In this document: positions 7,237 to 16,428 of the stretch, piece after piece
Numbering within the stretch: the first letter of the stretch is position 1
Layout: each line of letters opens with the position of its first letter
NCBI GenBank assembly: GCA_001683825.1
Contig: LXTR01000029.1
Span: forward strand, 1 to 64,000
Reading direction: 5' to 3'
Length of the DNA: 64,000 nt
DNA from: Flavobacteriaceae bacterium CP2B
GTDB taxonomy: Bacteria > Bacteroidota > Bacteroidia > Flavobacteriales > Flavobacteriaceae
The notes under the pieces: model-generated
Databases searched by the model: none
Told to the model about the DNA's origin: nothing
Seen by the model: only the letters and a program-made list of their open reading frames with translations
Program-made: the position numbers and the translations under genes

Positions 7237-8301
7237 ATGAAAAAACTAGACAAAGGGTTCCGGATGCCCAGCGCGGCCTATACCCTGCCCAAAAAAGCCG
7301 TAAAACGCTACATGCCCATCAACAGGCCGCCAGAGATTGGAGACGTCATCTATGGGATGGTCGACACCCTGGGGCAGCATAAATCCCTGGAAAACAGTGA
7401 AGGCCGGATACATACCATCCACCACGGCAGCCATGCCATTTTTGTTTTCGGGAACCGCTACGCCCCCGATTATTACGAAGGGGTCATCCCAACCACGACT
7501 GATTTTGAGTATGTTGACCTGCTGGCCCGCTCCGGGGTGGTGGGGCAGGTCATCTCCCAAAACGACAAGATCATCGCCCCTACCCGGATCAAAGTGCTGG
7601 GCTATGTGTGCGATTCAAACGGAAAAGTGGTGAATACCAAAGACTATAACCTCATCACCCCCAGGAAAACCGAAAAAAAATTCCCCAGGGCCAAACTCAT
7701 CCTCTGCGTGGGCACGGCCATGAACTCCGGCAAAAGTGCAGCGGCCACCGCCTGTGTGTACGCGCTATCACTCCAGGACAAGGAGGTTCGGGCTTCTAAG
7801 GTAACCGGCACAGCCAGCCTGAAAGACATATTGAACATGAATGATGCGGGGGCCACCTATTTTTCGGATTTCAGTTACCTGGGCTATCCTTCGACCTACC
7901 TGATCCCCGAACAGGAGGCCCTGGATATCTTCAACAAACTCGACCTGAAATACGCCAATAATAAAGAGAACTACTGGGTGGTAGAATTTGCCGACGGCAT
8001 CAACCAGCGGGAAACCGCATTTTTGCTGCAATCTCCCGAGGTCCGCAAACGCATCCACAAGTTGATTTTTTGCGCCGCGGACGCCTTTGGAGCCATTGGC
8101 GGATTGCAGGTGCTCAAGGATAGATTCGGACTGGTACCCGATGCCATCTCCGGGGTTTGCTCCAGTTCCCCGCTGCACATCAAGGAGTTGAGCATGTATA
8201 CCGATATCCCGGTGTTTAACAGCCTGCATGCCGATCCCGGGGAACTGCACCGTATCCTGAGCAAACCCAAACGGCGTGCCAAAAAGTCCATAGCCGAATG
8301 A
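7237..8301 (+). CDS. DUF1611 P-loop protein (DgcN-like)
   Basis: A 354-residue protein with an N-terminal domain (about 1-140) and a C-terminal P-loop domain (about 145-340), matching the DUF1611 architecture. The Walker A-like loop is GTAMNSGKS at about 159-167. Characterised DUF1611 members (DgcN) act in D-glutamate catabolism as N-acetyltransferases; others are linked to dipeptide epimerases. Cytosolic, no signal peptide. Its stop overlaps the start of the isoaspartyl peptidase by 4 bp (ATGA), so the two are translationally coupled. The D-glutamate role is inference; no DgcA-type enolase is in the window. Confidence 0.85.
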   Translation: MKKLDKGFRMPSAAYTLPKKAVKRYMPINRPPEIGDVIYGMVDTLGQHKSLENSEGRIHTIHHGSHAIFVFGNRYAPDYYEGVIPTTTDFEYVDLLARSGVVGQVISQNDKIIAPTRIKVLGYVCDSNGKVVNTKDYNLITPRKTEKKFPRAKLILCVGTAMNSGKSAAATACVYALSLQDKEVRASKVTGTASLKDILNMNDAGATYFSDFSYLGYPSTYLIPEQEALDIFNKLDLKYANNKENYWVVEFADGINQRETAFLLQSPEVRKRIHKLIFCAADAFGAIGGLQVLKDRFGLVPDAISGVCSSSPLHIKELSMYTDIPVFNSLHADPGELHRILSKPKRRAKKSIAE

Positions 8302-9233
8302 AGACCTACGGGATTGCCATACACGGGGGGGCGGGAACCGTTTCCAAAACCAGTATGACCAAATGGAAAGCCGAAGCCTACCGCCAGGCCCTTAAGCGGG
8401 CCTATTCTGTGGGATACCTTACCCTGCACAAGGGGGGTAGTGCCCTGGAAGCGGTCACCGAGGCCATCCTTATCCTGGAAAATAGCCCACTATTTAACGC
8501 CGGGCGGGGTGCGGTATTCACACATAAAGGCGACCATGAAATGGATGCGGCCATTATGAATGGTAAAAATTTAAAGGCTGGGGCCGTGGCCGGGGTACAA
8601 AGCGTAAAAAACCCCATCCTGCTGGCCATGGCTGTCATGAAAAAATCCAGGCACGTATTGATCAGCGGGGAGCAGGCCCTGGAATTTGCCCGGGAACACC
8701 AGCTGGAGCTAATGCCCAAAGAGTATTTCTACGATGAGTACCGCTATAAGCAGTGGCAAAAAGTAGCCGCCCAGGATACCGTTGCCCTGGACCACGACGA
8801 GGCCGAGGGGAAAAAATTCGGCACAGTAGGGGCCGTAGCCCTGGATAAAAAGGGAAACCTGGCAGCAGGCACCTCCACCGGGGGTATGGTCAACAAAAAA
8901 TACGGGCGCATTGGGGACAGCCCCCTCGTGGGAATCGGCACCTATGCCAACAACCATAGCTGTGCTATTTCCTGTACGGGCCATGGCGAGTTCTTTATCC
9001 GGGCGGTAGTGGCCCATGACATTTCCTCCCGCATGCTCTACAAAGGACAAACGCTGAAACAGGCGACAGATGCCGTGGTCATGGAAACACTTCCCAAATT
9101 AGGGGGTAAGGGGGGGGTTATCGCCATCGATAAAAAGGGGCACATCGCCATGCCGTTTAATACCAAGGGGATGTACCGCGGTTTTAAAACCTCCCATAAC
9201 CAGGAGTATGTAGGGATCTTCGAGAAGGGATAA
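8298..9233 (+). CDS. iaaA: isoaspartyl peptidase / plant-type L-asparaginase
   Basis: A 311-residue Ntn-hydrolase of peptidase family T2. The catalytic Thr is T176 in the FGTVGAVA motif, where the precursor self-cleaves into alpha and beta subunits. The N-terminal IAIHGGAGT, the NAGRGAVFT and the MDAAIM motifs are typical, as is STGGM after the nucleophile. It hydrolyses beta-aspartyl dipeptides and L-asparagine. No signal peptide is visible, so it acts in the cytosol. It overlaps DUF1611 by 4 bp, which points to shared use in peptide or amino-acid salvage. Full length and intact. Confidence 0.93.
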   Translation: MKTYGIAIHGGAGTVSKTSMTKWKAEAYRQALKRAYSVGYLTLHKGGSALEAVTEAILILENSPLFNAGRGAVFTHKGDHEMDAAIMNGKNLKAGAVAGVQSVKNPILLAMAVMKKSRHVLISGEQALEFAREHQLELMPKEYFYDEYRYKQWQKVAAQDTVALDHDEAEGKKFGTVGAVALDKKGNLAAGTSTGGMVNKKYGRIGDSPLVGIGTYANNHSCAISCTGHGEFFIRAVVAHDISSRMLYKGQTLKQATDAVVMETLPKLGGKGGVIAIDKKGHIAMPFNTKGMYRGFKTSHNQEYVGIFEKG

Positions 9234-9268
9234 AGGCCGGGCCTTGGCGCCTACCCACCGGGAGTTTG

Positions 9269-10288
9269 TCAGGGGGTTATACTCAGGGCCTTTCGGGGGT
9301 TTTGGACCAGCAACTGGTCCAGCTCCGCTTCCCTGAAGCCCAGGTTCCGCAATTTGGGAAGCAATAGTTCCTCTACACTCCAATAGGGCCGCTTGTTCCC
9401 ATTGGCAAACAATTCAAGTTCCAAATCCGGGTCGTCCCGTTCCACGCTCCAACCGTCATCATGGGAAAGCAACAAACGATGAAGGAGGCCGGCCTCCTTC
9501 ATGTTCCGTATCATCCCGGCATACGCGTCCAGCCGCTCCTCGCTCACCCCATCCAGGCTTACCCACATCCCCTGCCGGGCCATGGCGATACGGGTACTGT
9601 CGGTGCCATTCTGGGCATGCACCCAGACAAGCTTGTCCGGCTTAAACCCTAGTTCCAAAGCCAGCTGCCGCTGCGATATAATGCTTTGGTCTCCCCCGGT
9701 ATGCACATAGACCGTCAGGCCGGTGCGGCCACTCAAAAGCATCCCGGCCTTCACGATTTTCCTTTCAACAGGATCCAGGGGGCCATCACCCACCCCAAGT
9801 TTTATAAAACCCGGCCGGATCCCGGTATCGCCTATACCATGGGTCCATTCCTGCTCCCAGAGGGCCGCCAGTTCCTCGGCCGAATGGGTGTAGGCGGCTT
9901 CCGGCAGGTACTTCTTGTCAACGGCCGCGTAAAACCCCGTATTGGTAAGGATCTGCATGCCCGACTTTTCAGCGAGTTCCCGAAGCAAGCCCACATTCCT
10001 GCCAATATGGGCAGGCGTGCATTCCACCAGGCTGTTATAGCCCCGTCCCCAAAGATCCTTCAGCCACGGCAGGAGCTGTGCCAGGGCCTGCTCCTGGCCT
10101 GCCAGCGGATGGTTACCGGTTTCGGTGCCATTGAAGTTGGTGGCGATGTGCTCGTGTGCCAGGGTCCGACCCAGGGCATCAGGCGCGATCTTCCCGCTGA
10201 CGGTCATCACATACGGACCTTCCTGGAAGGCCCCTGATGCCAACAGCCCGATGATGCTGAAACAAAGGGTAAGTAGTTGTTTTTTCAT
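9269..10288 (-). CDS. phosphotriesterase-family hydrolase, exported
   Basis: A 339-residue TIM-barrel enzyme of the phosphotriesterase/lactonase family. A signal peptide covers about residues 1-20. Metal ligands visible: HxH in LAHEHI, Lys in GFIKLGV, His in VYVHTGG and VWVHAQN, and Asp in LLSHDDGW. Members hydrolyse lactones, esters or organophosphates; the natural substrate cannot be told here. The ATG at 10288 starts the signal peptide and is preferred over one at 10315. It converges with the isoaspartyl-peptidase gene, and its amidohydrolase relative lies 3 kb away, so it may belong to the same catabolic cluster. Confidence 0.88.
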   Translation of the reverse strand: MKKQLLTLCFSIIGLLASGAFQEGPYVMTVSGKIAPDALGRTLAHEHIATNFNGTETGNHPLAGQEQALAQLLPWLKDLWGRGYNSLVECTPAHIGRNVGLLRELAEKSGMQILTNTGFYAAVDKKYLPEAAYTHSAEELAALWEQEWTHGIGDTGIRPGFIKLGVGDGPLDPVERKIVKAGMLLSGRTGLTVYVHTGGDQSIISQRQLALELGFKPDKLVWVHAQNGTDSTRIAMARQGMWVSLDGVSEERLDAYAGMIRNMKEAGLLHRLLLSHDDGWSVERDDPDLELELFANGNKRPYWSVEELLLPKLRNLGFREAELDQLLVQNPRKALSITP

Positions 10289-10479
10289 AAAGGGGGTCGC
10301 TATTGGAGGCTTCAAACTACAAAAATTGTACTTCCTTAAATGCGGATATCCCTAAAATATTTCCAATTACTTAATACATCCCGCCGCATAATTTAATATT
10401 CCCTTCATTTGGGATGGTCACCGCTGCCGTACCTTGCGCCGCTTTTTGTTTTCACGCAATTTGTATCTTATACTTCTTT

Positions 10480-11433
10480 ATGGAGCTCTTTATCGCATAT
10501 CTGGGTTTTTTACTGGCCGCCTATGCCGTAATCGCCAATGACGTCATCCAAACCCTGGGTACCTTTATTGCCTCTAACCAAAAACGCCCGTGGTGGATGT
10601 TGTGGGCCTTCGCTGCGGGCATCCTTTCCATCACCCTGGTATACGGGTGGTATACCCATTCCGGGGATGTCACCTATGGGAGGCTGGAAAACATCCCGTT
10701 ACCCAAAACCATGCACTGGTGGTACCTGCTCGCCCCTCTGGCCTTGCTGGTCATTACGCGTTTTGGCATCCCCGTAAGCACCACCTTTATGATCCTCAGT
10801 GTCTTCTCGACCAGCCAGGTCATTGAAAAAATGATCCTGAAGTCGGTACTGGGCTATTTCGTGGCATTTATCGCCGCCCTCGGGCTGTACCTGCTCATCG
10901 CCAAAAAGGTGGAGACCAAGGGGGCCCTCCGCCTGGCCAACTGGAAAAGCAACAAACAGTTCTGGCTGGCCGCCCAATGGGGATCTACGGCATTCCTGTG
11001 GGTGCAATGGCTTATCCAGGACTTCGCCAACATCTTTGTGTTCCTGCCCAGGCAACTTTCGCTCCCCGAACTGCTTGGCTCCCTCCTGGTCATCCTCCTG
11101 ATTACGGCCTATATCTTTCTTAGCAAAGGCGGGCGCATCCAGGAAATGGTGAACCAAAAGGCGAATACGCGAAACATCCGCTCTGCCACCATAATAGATT
11201 TGTCCTACGGGCTAATCCTCTATCTGTTTGGTACCCTGAGTACCCTGCCCATGAGCACCACCTGGGCCTTTATCGGGATCCTGGCGGGGAGGGAAATGGC
11301 GATTTCCTACCTGTTGAAAGACCCAAAACTTCGAAAAACCTACAAAGTCATCATCAAGGATTTGGCAAAAGTCAACATCGGCCTGGCTGTAAGTATCCTC
11401 ATCGCCTATGTCATAAGCTTGCTCAACACCTAA
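10480..11433 (+). CDS. PiT-like membrane transporter
   Basis: A 317-residue integral membrane protein with about 8 hydrophobic helices. The N-terminal IANDVIQTLGTF segment and the FGIPVSTTFM and LPMSTTWAF segments are the two inverted-repeat signatures of inorganic phosphate transporters (PiT/Pho-4 type: GxNDxxxxxGT and P(V/M)STT). It is shorter than classical PiT proteins and likely a divergent member; the ion is not certain. The ATG at 10480 begins at the first helix and is preferred over 10414. Converges with the permease gene. Confidence 0.82.
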   Translation: MELFIAYLGFLLAAYAVIANDVIQTLGTFIASNQKRPWWMLWAFAAGILSITLVYGWYTHSGDVTYGRLENIPLPKTMHWWYLLAPLALLVITRFGIPVSTTFMILSVFSTSQVIEKMILKSVLGYFVAFIAALGLYLLIAKKVETKGALRLANWKSNKQFWLAAQWGSTAFLWVQWLIQDFANIFVFLPRQLSLPELLGSLLVILLITAYIFLSKGGRIQEMVNQKANTRNIRSATIIDLSYGLILYLFGTLSTLPMSTTWAFIGILAGREMAISYLLKDPKLRKTYKVIIKDLAKVNIGLAVSILIAYVISLLNT

Positions 11434-11454
11434 GAGCATTAAGTGCATCCCCGT

Positions 11455-12954
11455 TTATGGCTGGGTTGCCAGCTTGCTCTTGCGGTAACCATACAGGGTG
11501 TATACCCCGGCCCCCAGGACCATCCACAGTACAAACCGGAACCAGGTCACTCCGGGGAGGGCCACCATAAGGGTAATGCAAAAGACCACGCATAGGGCAC
11601 AGACCAGCTTGTAAGCCGGGGTCTTGAACCTCCGGGTAGCTCCCGGTTGTTTCACCCTTAGGATCCAAACCCCTATCGCCACCAGTACAAAGGCAAACAG
11701 GGTACCGATATTGGTGAGCTCTGCCGCCGCGCCTATATCGATGGTTGCTGCCAATACGCCTACAAAGAGGCCTACGGCTACGGTAGCGAAGGAGGGGGTC
11801 TTGTAACGTTTATGGATGCTCCCAAAACGCCCCCCCAGCAGGCCATCGCGGCTCATGGTATACAGGATACGGATCTGGCCCAGTTGCATGACCAGCAACA
11901 CGGTGGGCATGGTTACGGTAATCCCAACGGCCACCAACATGGCAATATTGTCTTCCCCAACGGCTTTAAGGGCTTCGGCCACAGGCTTTTCATTACCCAG
12001 GACCTCCAGGGGCACCATGCCGGTAAGGACCATGGTTACCAGGATGTAGAGCAGCGTACAGATAAGCAGTGCAAAAATCATGGCCCTGGGCAGGTCGCGC
12101 TGCGGGTTTCGGGCTTCTTCGGCCGTGGTGCTAACGGCATCAAACCCCACGTAGGCAAAGAAGACCAACGCCGCCCCGGTAAGTATCCCGCTGATGCCAT
12201 TGGGCGCAAAGGGTACCCAGTAGGTCGCAGGGTTGAAATGGGGCAGGCCCACCCACAAGAAAATACCTATCAATATGAGTTTTACGATCACCAGGATAGC
12301 CGTTGCCCTGGCCGACTCCCGGATCCCGATATACAGCAGCAAGGAAACCGCCAGGGTTATAAGGAGGGCCGGCGCATTGAACAGGGCTTCGGTTTGTGGA
12401 AAGCCCGACAAGGCTTCCCCATAGGTGGTACTGAGGCCTTGCTCCAGGGGTACCCATGCCCCGGATGGCAGCTGCACCATCTGGGTCCCCGTCGCAGCCG
12501 ATACGCTACCGGGCAAATACCAGCCCAGGCCATCGAGGAGGTTCTTAAAATACCCAGACCAGCCAATAGCCACCGCCACATTCCCCACCGCGTATTCCAG
12601 GATAAGGTCCCAGCCGATGATCCAGGCAATGAATTCGCCAAAAGCGTTATAAGAGTACGTATAGGCGCTGCCCGAAACCGGGATCATGGAAGCGAACTCC
12701 GCATAGCACAATGCCGCAAAGGCACAGGCCAGGCCGGTGATGACAAAGGAGACCGACAAGGCAGGGCCGGCACCCAATGCATGTTCTGTGCCGGCAGCCG
12801 CTTCTCCCGTGAGTACAAAGATACCGGTGCCTATGATGGCGCCTATCCCCAGGGTGGTCAGTTCAAAGACGCCCAGGGACCGCTTTAAAGGCGATGCTTC
12901 AGATTCTGCCTGAAGCAACTGCAGGGACTTTTTACGAAAAAGATTTTGAAACAT
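11455..12954 (-). CDS. APC-family amino acid permease (CAT-like)
   Basis: A 499-residue transporter with 12 or more membrane helices. The first helix contains the GIGAIIGTGIFVLTG motif, the substrate-binding signature of the amino acid-polyamine-organocation superfamily. Later motifs (FFAYVGFDAVSTTAEEARNPQRDLP) are typical of the cationic-amino-acid (YfnA/CAT) branch. It probably imports amino acids by proton coupling; specificity is not readable. The start at 12954 precedes a short cytosolic N-terminus. It lies next to the peptide/amino-acid cluster but is monocistronic by spacing. Confidence 0.93.
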   Translation of the reverse strand: MFQNLFRKKSLQLLQAESEASPLKRSLGVFELTTLGIGAIIGTGIFVLTGEAAAGTEHALGAGPALSVSFVITGLACAFAALCYAEFASMIPVSGSAYTYSYNAFGEFIAWIIGWDLILEYAVGNVAVAIGWSGYFKNLLDGLGWYLPGSVSAATGTQMVQLPSGAWVPLEQGLSTTYGEALSGFPQTEALFNAPALLITLAVSLLLYIGIRESARATAILVIVKLILIGIFLWVGLPHFNPATYWVPFAPNGISGILTGAALVFFAYVGFDAVSTTAEEARNPQRDLPRAMIFALLICTLLYILVTMVLTGMVPLEVLGNEKPVAEALKAVGEDNIAMLVAVGITVTMPTVLLVMQLGQIRILYTMSRDGLLGGRFGSIHKRYKTPSFATVAVGLFVGVLAATIDIGAAAELTNIGTLFAFVLVAIGVWILRVKQPGATRRFKTPAYKLVCALCVVFCITLMVALPGVTWFRFVLWMVLGAGVYTLYGYRKSKLATQP

Positions 12955-13109
12955 GTATGAAACAGGTTGAGGATGGATAAATCTCCCCCCCTTTGCTCCC
13001 GGTGCCGGCCTACAGGTTCATAGCAGGGCCAGACCATAGACAAGCAAGGATTCCGGAGGGGTGGTTTTTTGAAAGTTTTCAGCGGGACCTGCCCGGGCAG
13101 GATGGGGCC

Positions 13110-13619
13110 TCAGGCAGCGACTACCCGATGTTTCCCCGGGTTCAGGTGCTCCCTGATGAGCTTGAGCCACTTTTCGCCCCGGGTTACCTCATAATCCTCG
13201 CCGGTCAGGGCATCTATATCGTAGAAAGTGAGTACCTGAGGGGGCTTCCCCTGCTCATTAAAAAACAGCTCGATGCCCAGGTAGGTCAATAGCTCTTCCC
13301 TGCCCTTTTCCCTTTTAAGGCGTTTCCCTTTCCTGATAAGGTTGCAGGACGATACCTGGTCGAGCGAAATAACCACGGTCGTTTCACCCTTGTTTTCAAA
13401 TCTGATAAAAATCAAGCGGTTCCCCACAGAATCGATCCCGATAAACGAGTCACTCCAGTACTCCTGGATATTGGGTGACAAACCATGGGTACGGCTAATT
13501 TGCCGGATGGCGTTTAACTTCTTTTTTTGGGCGTTTTTCCCGGTACGGATAAAAAGGTAATAAGGGACAAAAATGCTCAGGAACAGCAAAGTGTCTATGA
13601 GCCAAATAGATAGTTTCAT
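13110..13619 (-). CDS. hypothetical protein with one N-terminal membrane helix
   Basis: A 169-residue protein. Residues 5-25 form a membrane anchor, followed by a basic stretch and a soluble beta-rich domain (IFIRFENKG...VVISLDQVSSCNLI) that resembles a PH-like fold. I do not recognise a named family. It is monocistronic with 155 bp of unremarkable DNA to the permease gene on its right. Confidence 0.7.
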   Translation of the reverse strand: MKLSIWLIDTLLFLSIFVPYYLFIRTGKNAQKKKLNAIRQISRTHGLSPNIQEYWSDSFIGIDSVGNRLIFIRFENKGETTVVISLDQVSSCNLIRKGKRLKREKGREELLTYLGIELFFNEQGKPPQVLTFYDIDALTGEDYEVTRGEKWLKLIREHLNPGKHRVVAA

Positions 13620-13736
13620 TGTGTACGTTATTTATGTGGTGGCTTTTGGGCCAATAGTTGGGAGGCACACATCAAGGCGCATGCCTTTGCCCGAAGCGCA
13701 GGGCGCTCCGGGTACCTCACAGAACCTTAAAAAACG

Positions 13737-14108
13737 TCACAAAAAACTGTGGAAAGGATAAATGATCTTCCTGTTGTCGCGGCTGGGGATGATCCACGCG
13801 AGTTTCCGGATAGCCTGTGCCGTTATCGGCAACAACAGGGTATGACCCGAAGAGAGATACATGAAGAATACAGGCGGAAGGAAGGATTCACCGTTTTCGG
13901 TATCCTTCAACAGTGAAAGATGGTGGTGATGGTAGTCGCTTTGGGGAAAGGTATTAATCTGCTTCCCGTCAGGCGCGTGTACGGATTGGTGTGATGGTGC
14001 CGAATATACCGCCTGGCCATCATCGGCCTGGGTCGGATAACCCCCATGAATGCTAAGCGTGAAAAGGAAGACCAACCACGACCCCCATAACGGTTTACTA
14101 CAATCCAT
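13737..14108 (-). CDS. hypothetical small exported protein
   Basis: A 123-residue reading frame starting at an ATG at 14108, with a hydrophobic N-terminal segment (residues 9-24) consistent with a signal peptide. A His-rich patch (YHHHH) lies in the middle. No family recognised. Codon use is plausible but the frame is short, and I am not certain it is expressed. Confidence 0.45.
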   Translation of the reverse strand: MDCSKPLWGSWLVFLFTLSIHGGYPTQADDGQAVYSAPSHQSVHAPDGKQINTFPQSDYHHHHLSLLKDTENGESFLPPVFFMYLSSGHTLLLPITAQAIRKLAWIIPSRDNRKIIYPFHSFL

Positions 14109-14318
14109 GTTTGAATCCTTTAGGTACCCTGTATGCGAGGCGTTTGGCCTGGGCCAGAACGGCACCCCGCACAAGTTGACACCAGGTAACAACACGTAAA
14201 ATTAGTGATTAAGTTGTTAGCGAAATGTTAAATATAAATATGCCAGCGATGAATAAGAATCGCTATAAGGGGGCCTTAAAAAAGTTTCGCGTCTTCGTCA
14301 TTCAGTTTTTCAAGCGCC

Positions 14319-14495
14319 CTGGACCTCCTGGAACTTATCCCGCATACGGACGACTTTCTGACCCACCTGTTTCCCGCCAACCTCGCCCTAACCTGTGTCC
14401 TAGTATTTGCCATTATCTTCCCTGAATCGGGGATCACCCGCTGCCCGTTACTCCCCGGCGATGGCTCCCTCTTTGCGGTCGGGGTGATCGCGGCG
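14319..14495 (+). pseudogene. remnant of a DedA-family membrane protein gene
   Basis: A plus-strand frame with no start codon reads as the first membrane-hairpin region of a DedA/SNARE-associated protein: LDLLELI, then VFAIIFPESG, PLLPGD and AVGVIAA. These correspond to the family's conserved F.E(T/S)G....FLPGD motif. The rest of the gene (about 130 residues) is missing; the frame runs into unrelated sequence and stops at about 14623. A leftward lipoprotein gene overlaps the region beyond. It is a clear gene fragment. Confidence 0.7.
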
Positions 14496-14561
14496 GTCAA
14501 GGGCATGGTCAAAAGGTTCCTGAATAAGCAGACGCCATGCAACCATGGCTCAAAATGCGTT

Positions 14562-15206
14562 TTAGTCCCTATCCGGTTCCTCAAAATGGTACAGGTCCGC
14601 CAGTCGGTATACAAGGTAGCGTAAGATGTCCGCATCACTTTTCCCCTGGCGGTGCATGTGATAGGCGTGTGGCAGCTGCTCTTCCAGGAAAAAATCGAGG
14701 TCATTGGAGCCATATTCATTAAAAGCCTTCCAGGATTTTAAGCCTTCCAACATCCTCCGGTGTGCCTGGTACCGGGTTTTGGCATGGGCCAGTTCCTCCC
14801 TGTAAGCGGGATCTTTCCTCCTGCCTTCGGCCGGCCGCTGCTCCCGGAGGTTTCGGTAGGCCTCATATATACGCGCATCGGCCTTCTCGGCATCGGCAAT
14901 GGTCCTGAAATAGGCCCTGAATACCAGGGAACGATACGTTTCAAGGAACGCCTCGTCAATTTTAAACCCGGTGTCTCCCAGGTTGTTCCCCATATGGGAG
15001 GGACCGGGCAAGGGGTGGTACACATCAGCAGCATCTGCTGTATTGTTGTGGTTGTAGACCAGGGCGTCTCTCCAGGCCTGGGAATTCACAATATTCCGCC
15101 ACGCCCTGCGGTAAGCGCGCTGGTAATTCTTGCCGGTAGAACAGCTTGCTGCCAGAAATGCCAGCATCACAAGAATGCCCCACAATGTCGCCCCATTTTT
15201 TCCCAT
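14562..15206 (-). CDS. hypothetical lipoprotein
   Basis: A 214-residue protein with a lipoprotein signal (lipobox AASC at about 18-21). The mature part is helical and rich in Arg, Ala, Tyr and His (for example TRYQAHRRMLEG), with no family I recognise. Probably periplasmic and membrane-anchored. Its end runs next to a DedA remnant on the other strand. Confidence 0.7.
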   Translation of the reverse strand: MGKNGATLWGILVMLAFLAASCSTGKNYQRAYRRAWRNIVNSQAWRDALVYNHNNTADAADVYHPLPGPSHMGNNLGDTGFKIDEAFLETYRSLVFRAYFRTIADAEKADARIYEAYRNLREQRPAEGRRKDPAYREELAHAKTRYQAHRRMLEGLKSWKAFNEYGSNDLDFFLEEQLPHAYHMHRQGKSDADILRYLVYRLADLYHFEEPDRD

Positions 15207-15427
15207 ATCTTGCTGATAGTCTGATCACGTTGGCCTGCCTTTCCCAGCAGCAGGAAAAAATCGCCAGGAAAACCATGCCAACCCACTAAGAAACAACTAT
15301 TCGAAACAACTGGGAAGAGAAGTCTTCAAGAGGAGGTATTTCATCGATGAGCGTACATGGGCAGGCCTATGGGCGTCCAGGTACGGGCTGCATACGTAGT
15401 ACTTTCAAAGGAAGGTCACCAATGCCG
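15207..15427. other. intergenic stretch, nothing supported
   Basis: About 220 bp between two leftward genes. I see no gene, RNA or strong repeat. Confidence 0.4.
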
Positions 15428-15667
15428 TTACGAGGATGCCAGTTTATCAATCTCTGCATCGGCAGCCGCTATGTATTGCCGGATGTGCTGCATTTGTTCC
15501 GGACAACGGCATTTGCTCAAGTCATCCCGGAGCCTGCCAATAAGGTTGACGCAGTATTGCCTGCGGGCCTCGGCGGATAGCTGGGAAACGGTACCCCGGT
15601 AAAAGGCATCAATACGCCCCAGGTCCTTGCCGGAAAACCTGGAAAATAATTGTCGTGCTAATTTCAT
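15428..15667 (-). CDS. small hypothetical protein downstream of PepSY gene
   Basis: A 79-residue, charged, helical, cytosolic protein with three Cys (two in CRCPEQ). It begins 2 bp after the stop of the PepSY-domain gene on the same strand, so the two are almost certainly co-transcribed. The Cys pair could bind metal or haem, but this is a guess. No family recognised. Confidence 0.65.
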   Translation of the reverse strand: MKLARQLFSRFSGKDLGRIDAFYRGTVSQLSAEARRQYCVNLIGRLRDDLSKCRCPEQMQHIRQYIAAADAEIDKLASS

Positions 15668-15669
15668 GG

Positions 15670-16230
15670 TTACTTGTCGGTATGCCGCCGCATCACTTTA
15701 GGACCGTACCACAACCAGAAGCCGGTAATGCTAAAGGTTAAGAGGGACAACCCCATTAGGGAAGTGTACAGCAGTTTGATACTATCGCCATCTGTTTGGA
15801 AATATTTATCAAAAATCGAGCCATCATGCAGGTTTTCTATGAAGTCCGACCTCCTTTTTGCGATTTGCAGTACCGCCCCGCTGTAAAGGTCTATCTGCAC
15901 CTCCCAGTAGTGCTCCTGGAAAGTCACCTTGACCACCCCTTTTTCCGGGCGGACATCAAGGCGGTCGATGGCAGGAGAGACCCGGGGGTGTTCCTGCTCC
16001 AGGGCCCTAACTGCCAGGTATTGTACAGAATCTATGCCAATGGGTTTGCCTGGGTCGGAAACCAGGCTCTCCAGGGTATGGGGCAGCAATACCCCGTCAC
16101 TGTTCTTCTTCCATCCCAGCAACACGGCCGTAACGGCCACCAGGATAAAGAAGGCAAACAAAAATACCCCCAGGACACGGTGTATTTTACGGGTGGTTCT
16201 GAGGATCGCAGCGTGCGTTTTTCGTTGCAT
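15670..16230 (-). CDS. PepSY-domain membrane protein
   Basis: A 186-residue protein with a first helix at about 18-40 (GVFLFAFFILVAVTAVLLGW), a periplasmic PepSY-like domain (about 55-150, with YWEVQIDLYSGAVLQIAKRR typical) and a last helix at about 158-175 ending in WLWYGPKV. This two-helix PepSY_TM layout is common in iron or copper-related reductase loci of Bacteroidota. Function probably in membrane redox or metal handling; not defined. Co-transcribed with the 79-residue gene. Confidence 0.82.
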   Translation of the reverse strand: MQRKTHAAILRTTRKIHRVLGVFLFAFFILVAVTAVLLGWKKNSDGVLLPHTLESLVSDPGKPIGIDSVQYLAVRALEQEHPRVSPAIDRLDVRPEKGVVKVTFQEHYWEVQIDLYSGAVLQIAKRRSDFIENLHDGSIFDKYFQTDGDSIKLLYTSLMGLSLLTFSITGFWLWYGPKVMRRHTDK

Positions 16231-16428
16231 GCAGGGTTAGGTTACTTGGATAGACGCCCTGTTTGGTCAAAGGCGTCACCAGCCGTCAAAAATAAGGAAA
16301 TGGTTAGAAACCGGCTGGTTGCGAATCCCTAAAAGGCTCTTAAATTATTCAATTTTTAAGCTGCACCCGGCCCCTTTTTTGTAATCATTGGTTGGGAAAA
16401 CCGACCATAGGTGTACCATTGCGCCCAT

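Noticed and set aside
11812-12888. A 358-codon plus-strand frame inside the amino acid permease gene
   Set aside because: It is antisense to a clear APC permease and is rich in Gly, Gln and His with no domain.
14276-14719. A 147-codon minus-strand frame over the DedA remnant
   Set aside because: It is out of frame with the lipoprotein gene it overlaps and the plus strand carries recognisable DedA motifs.
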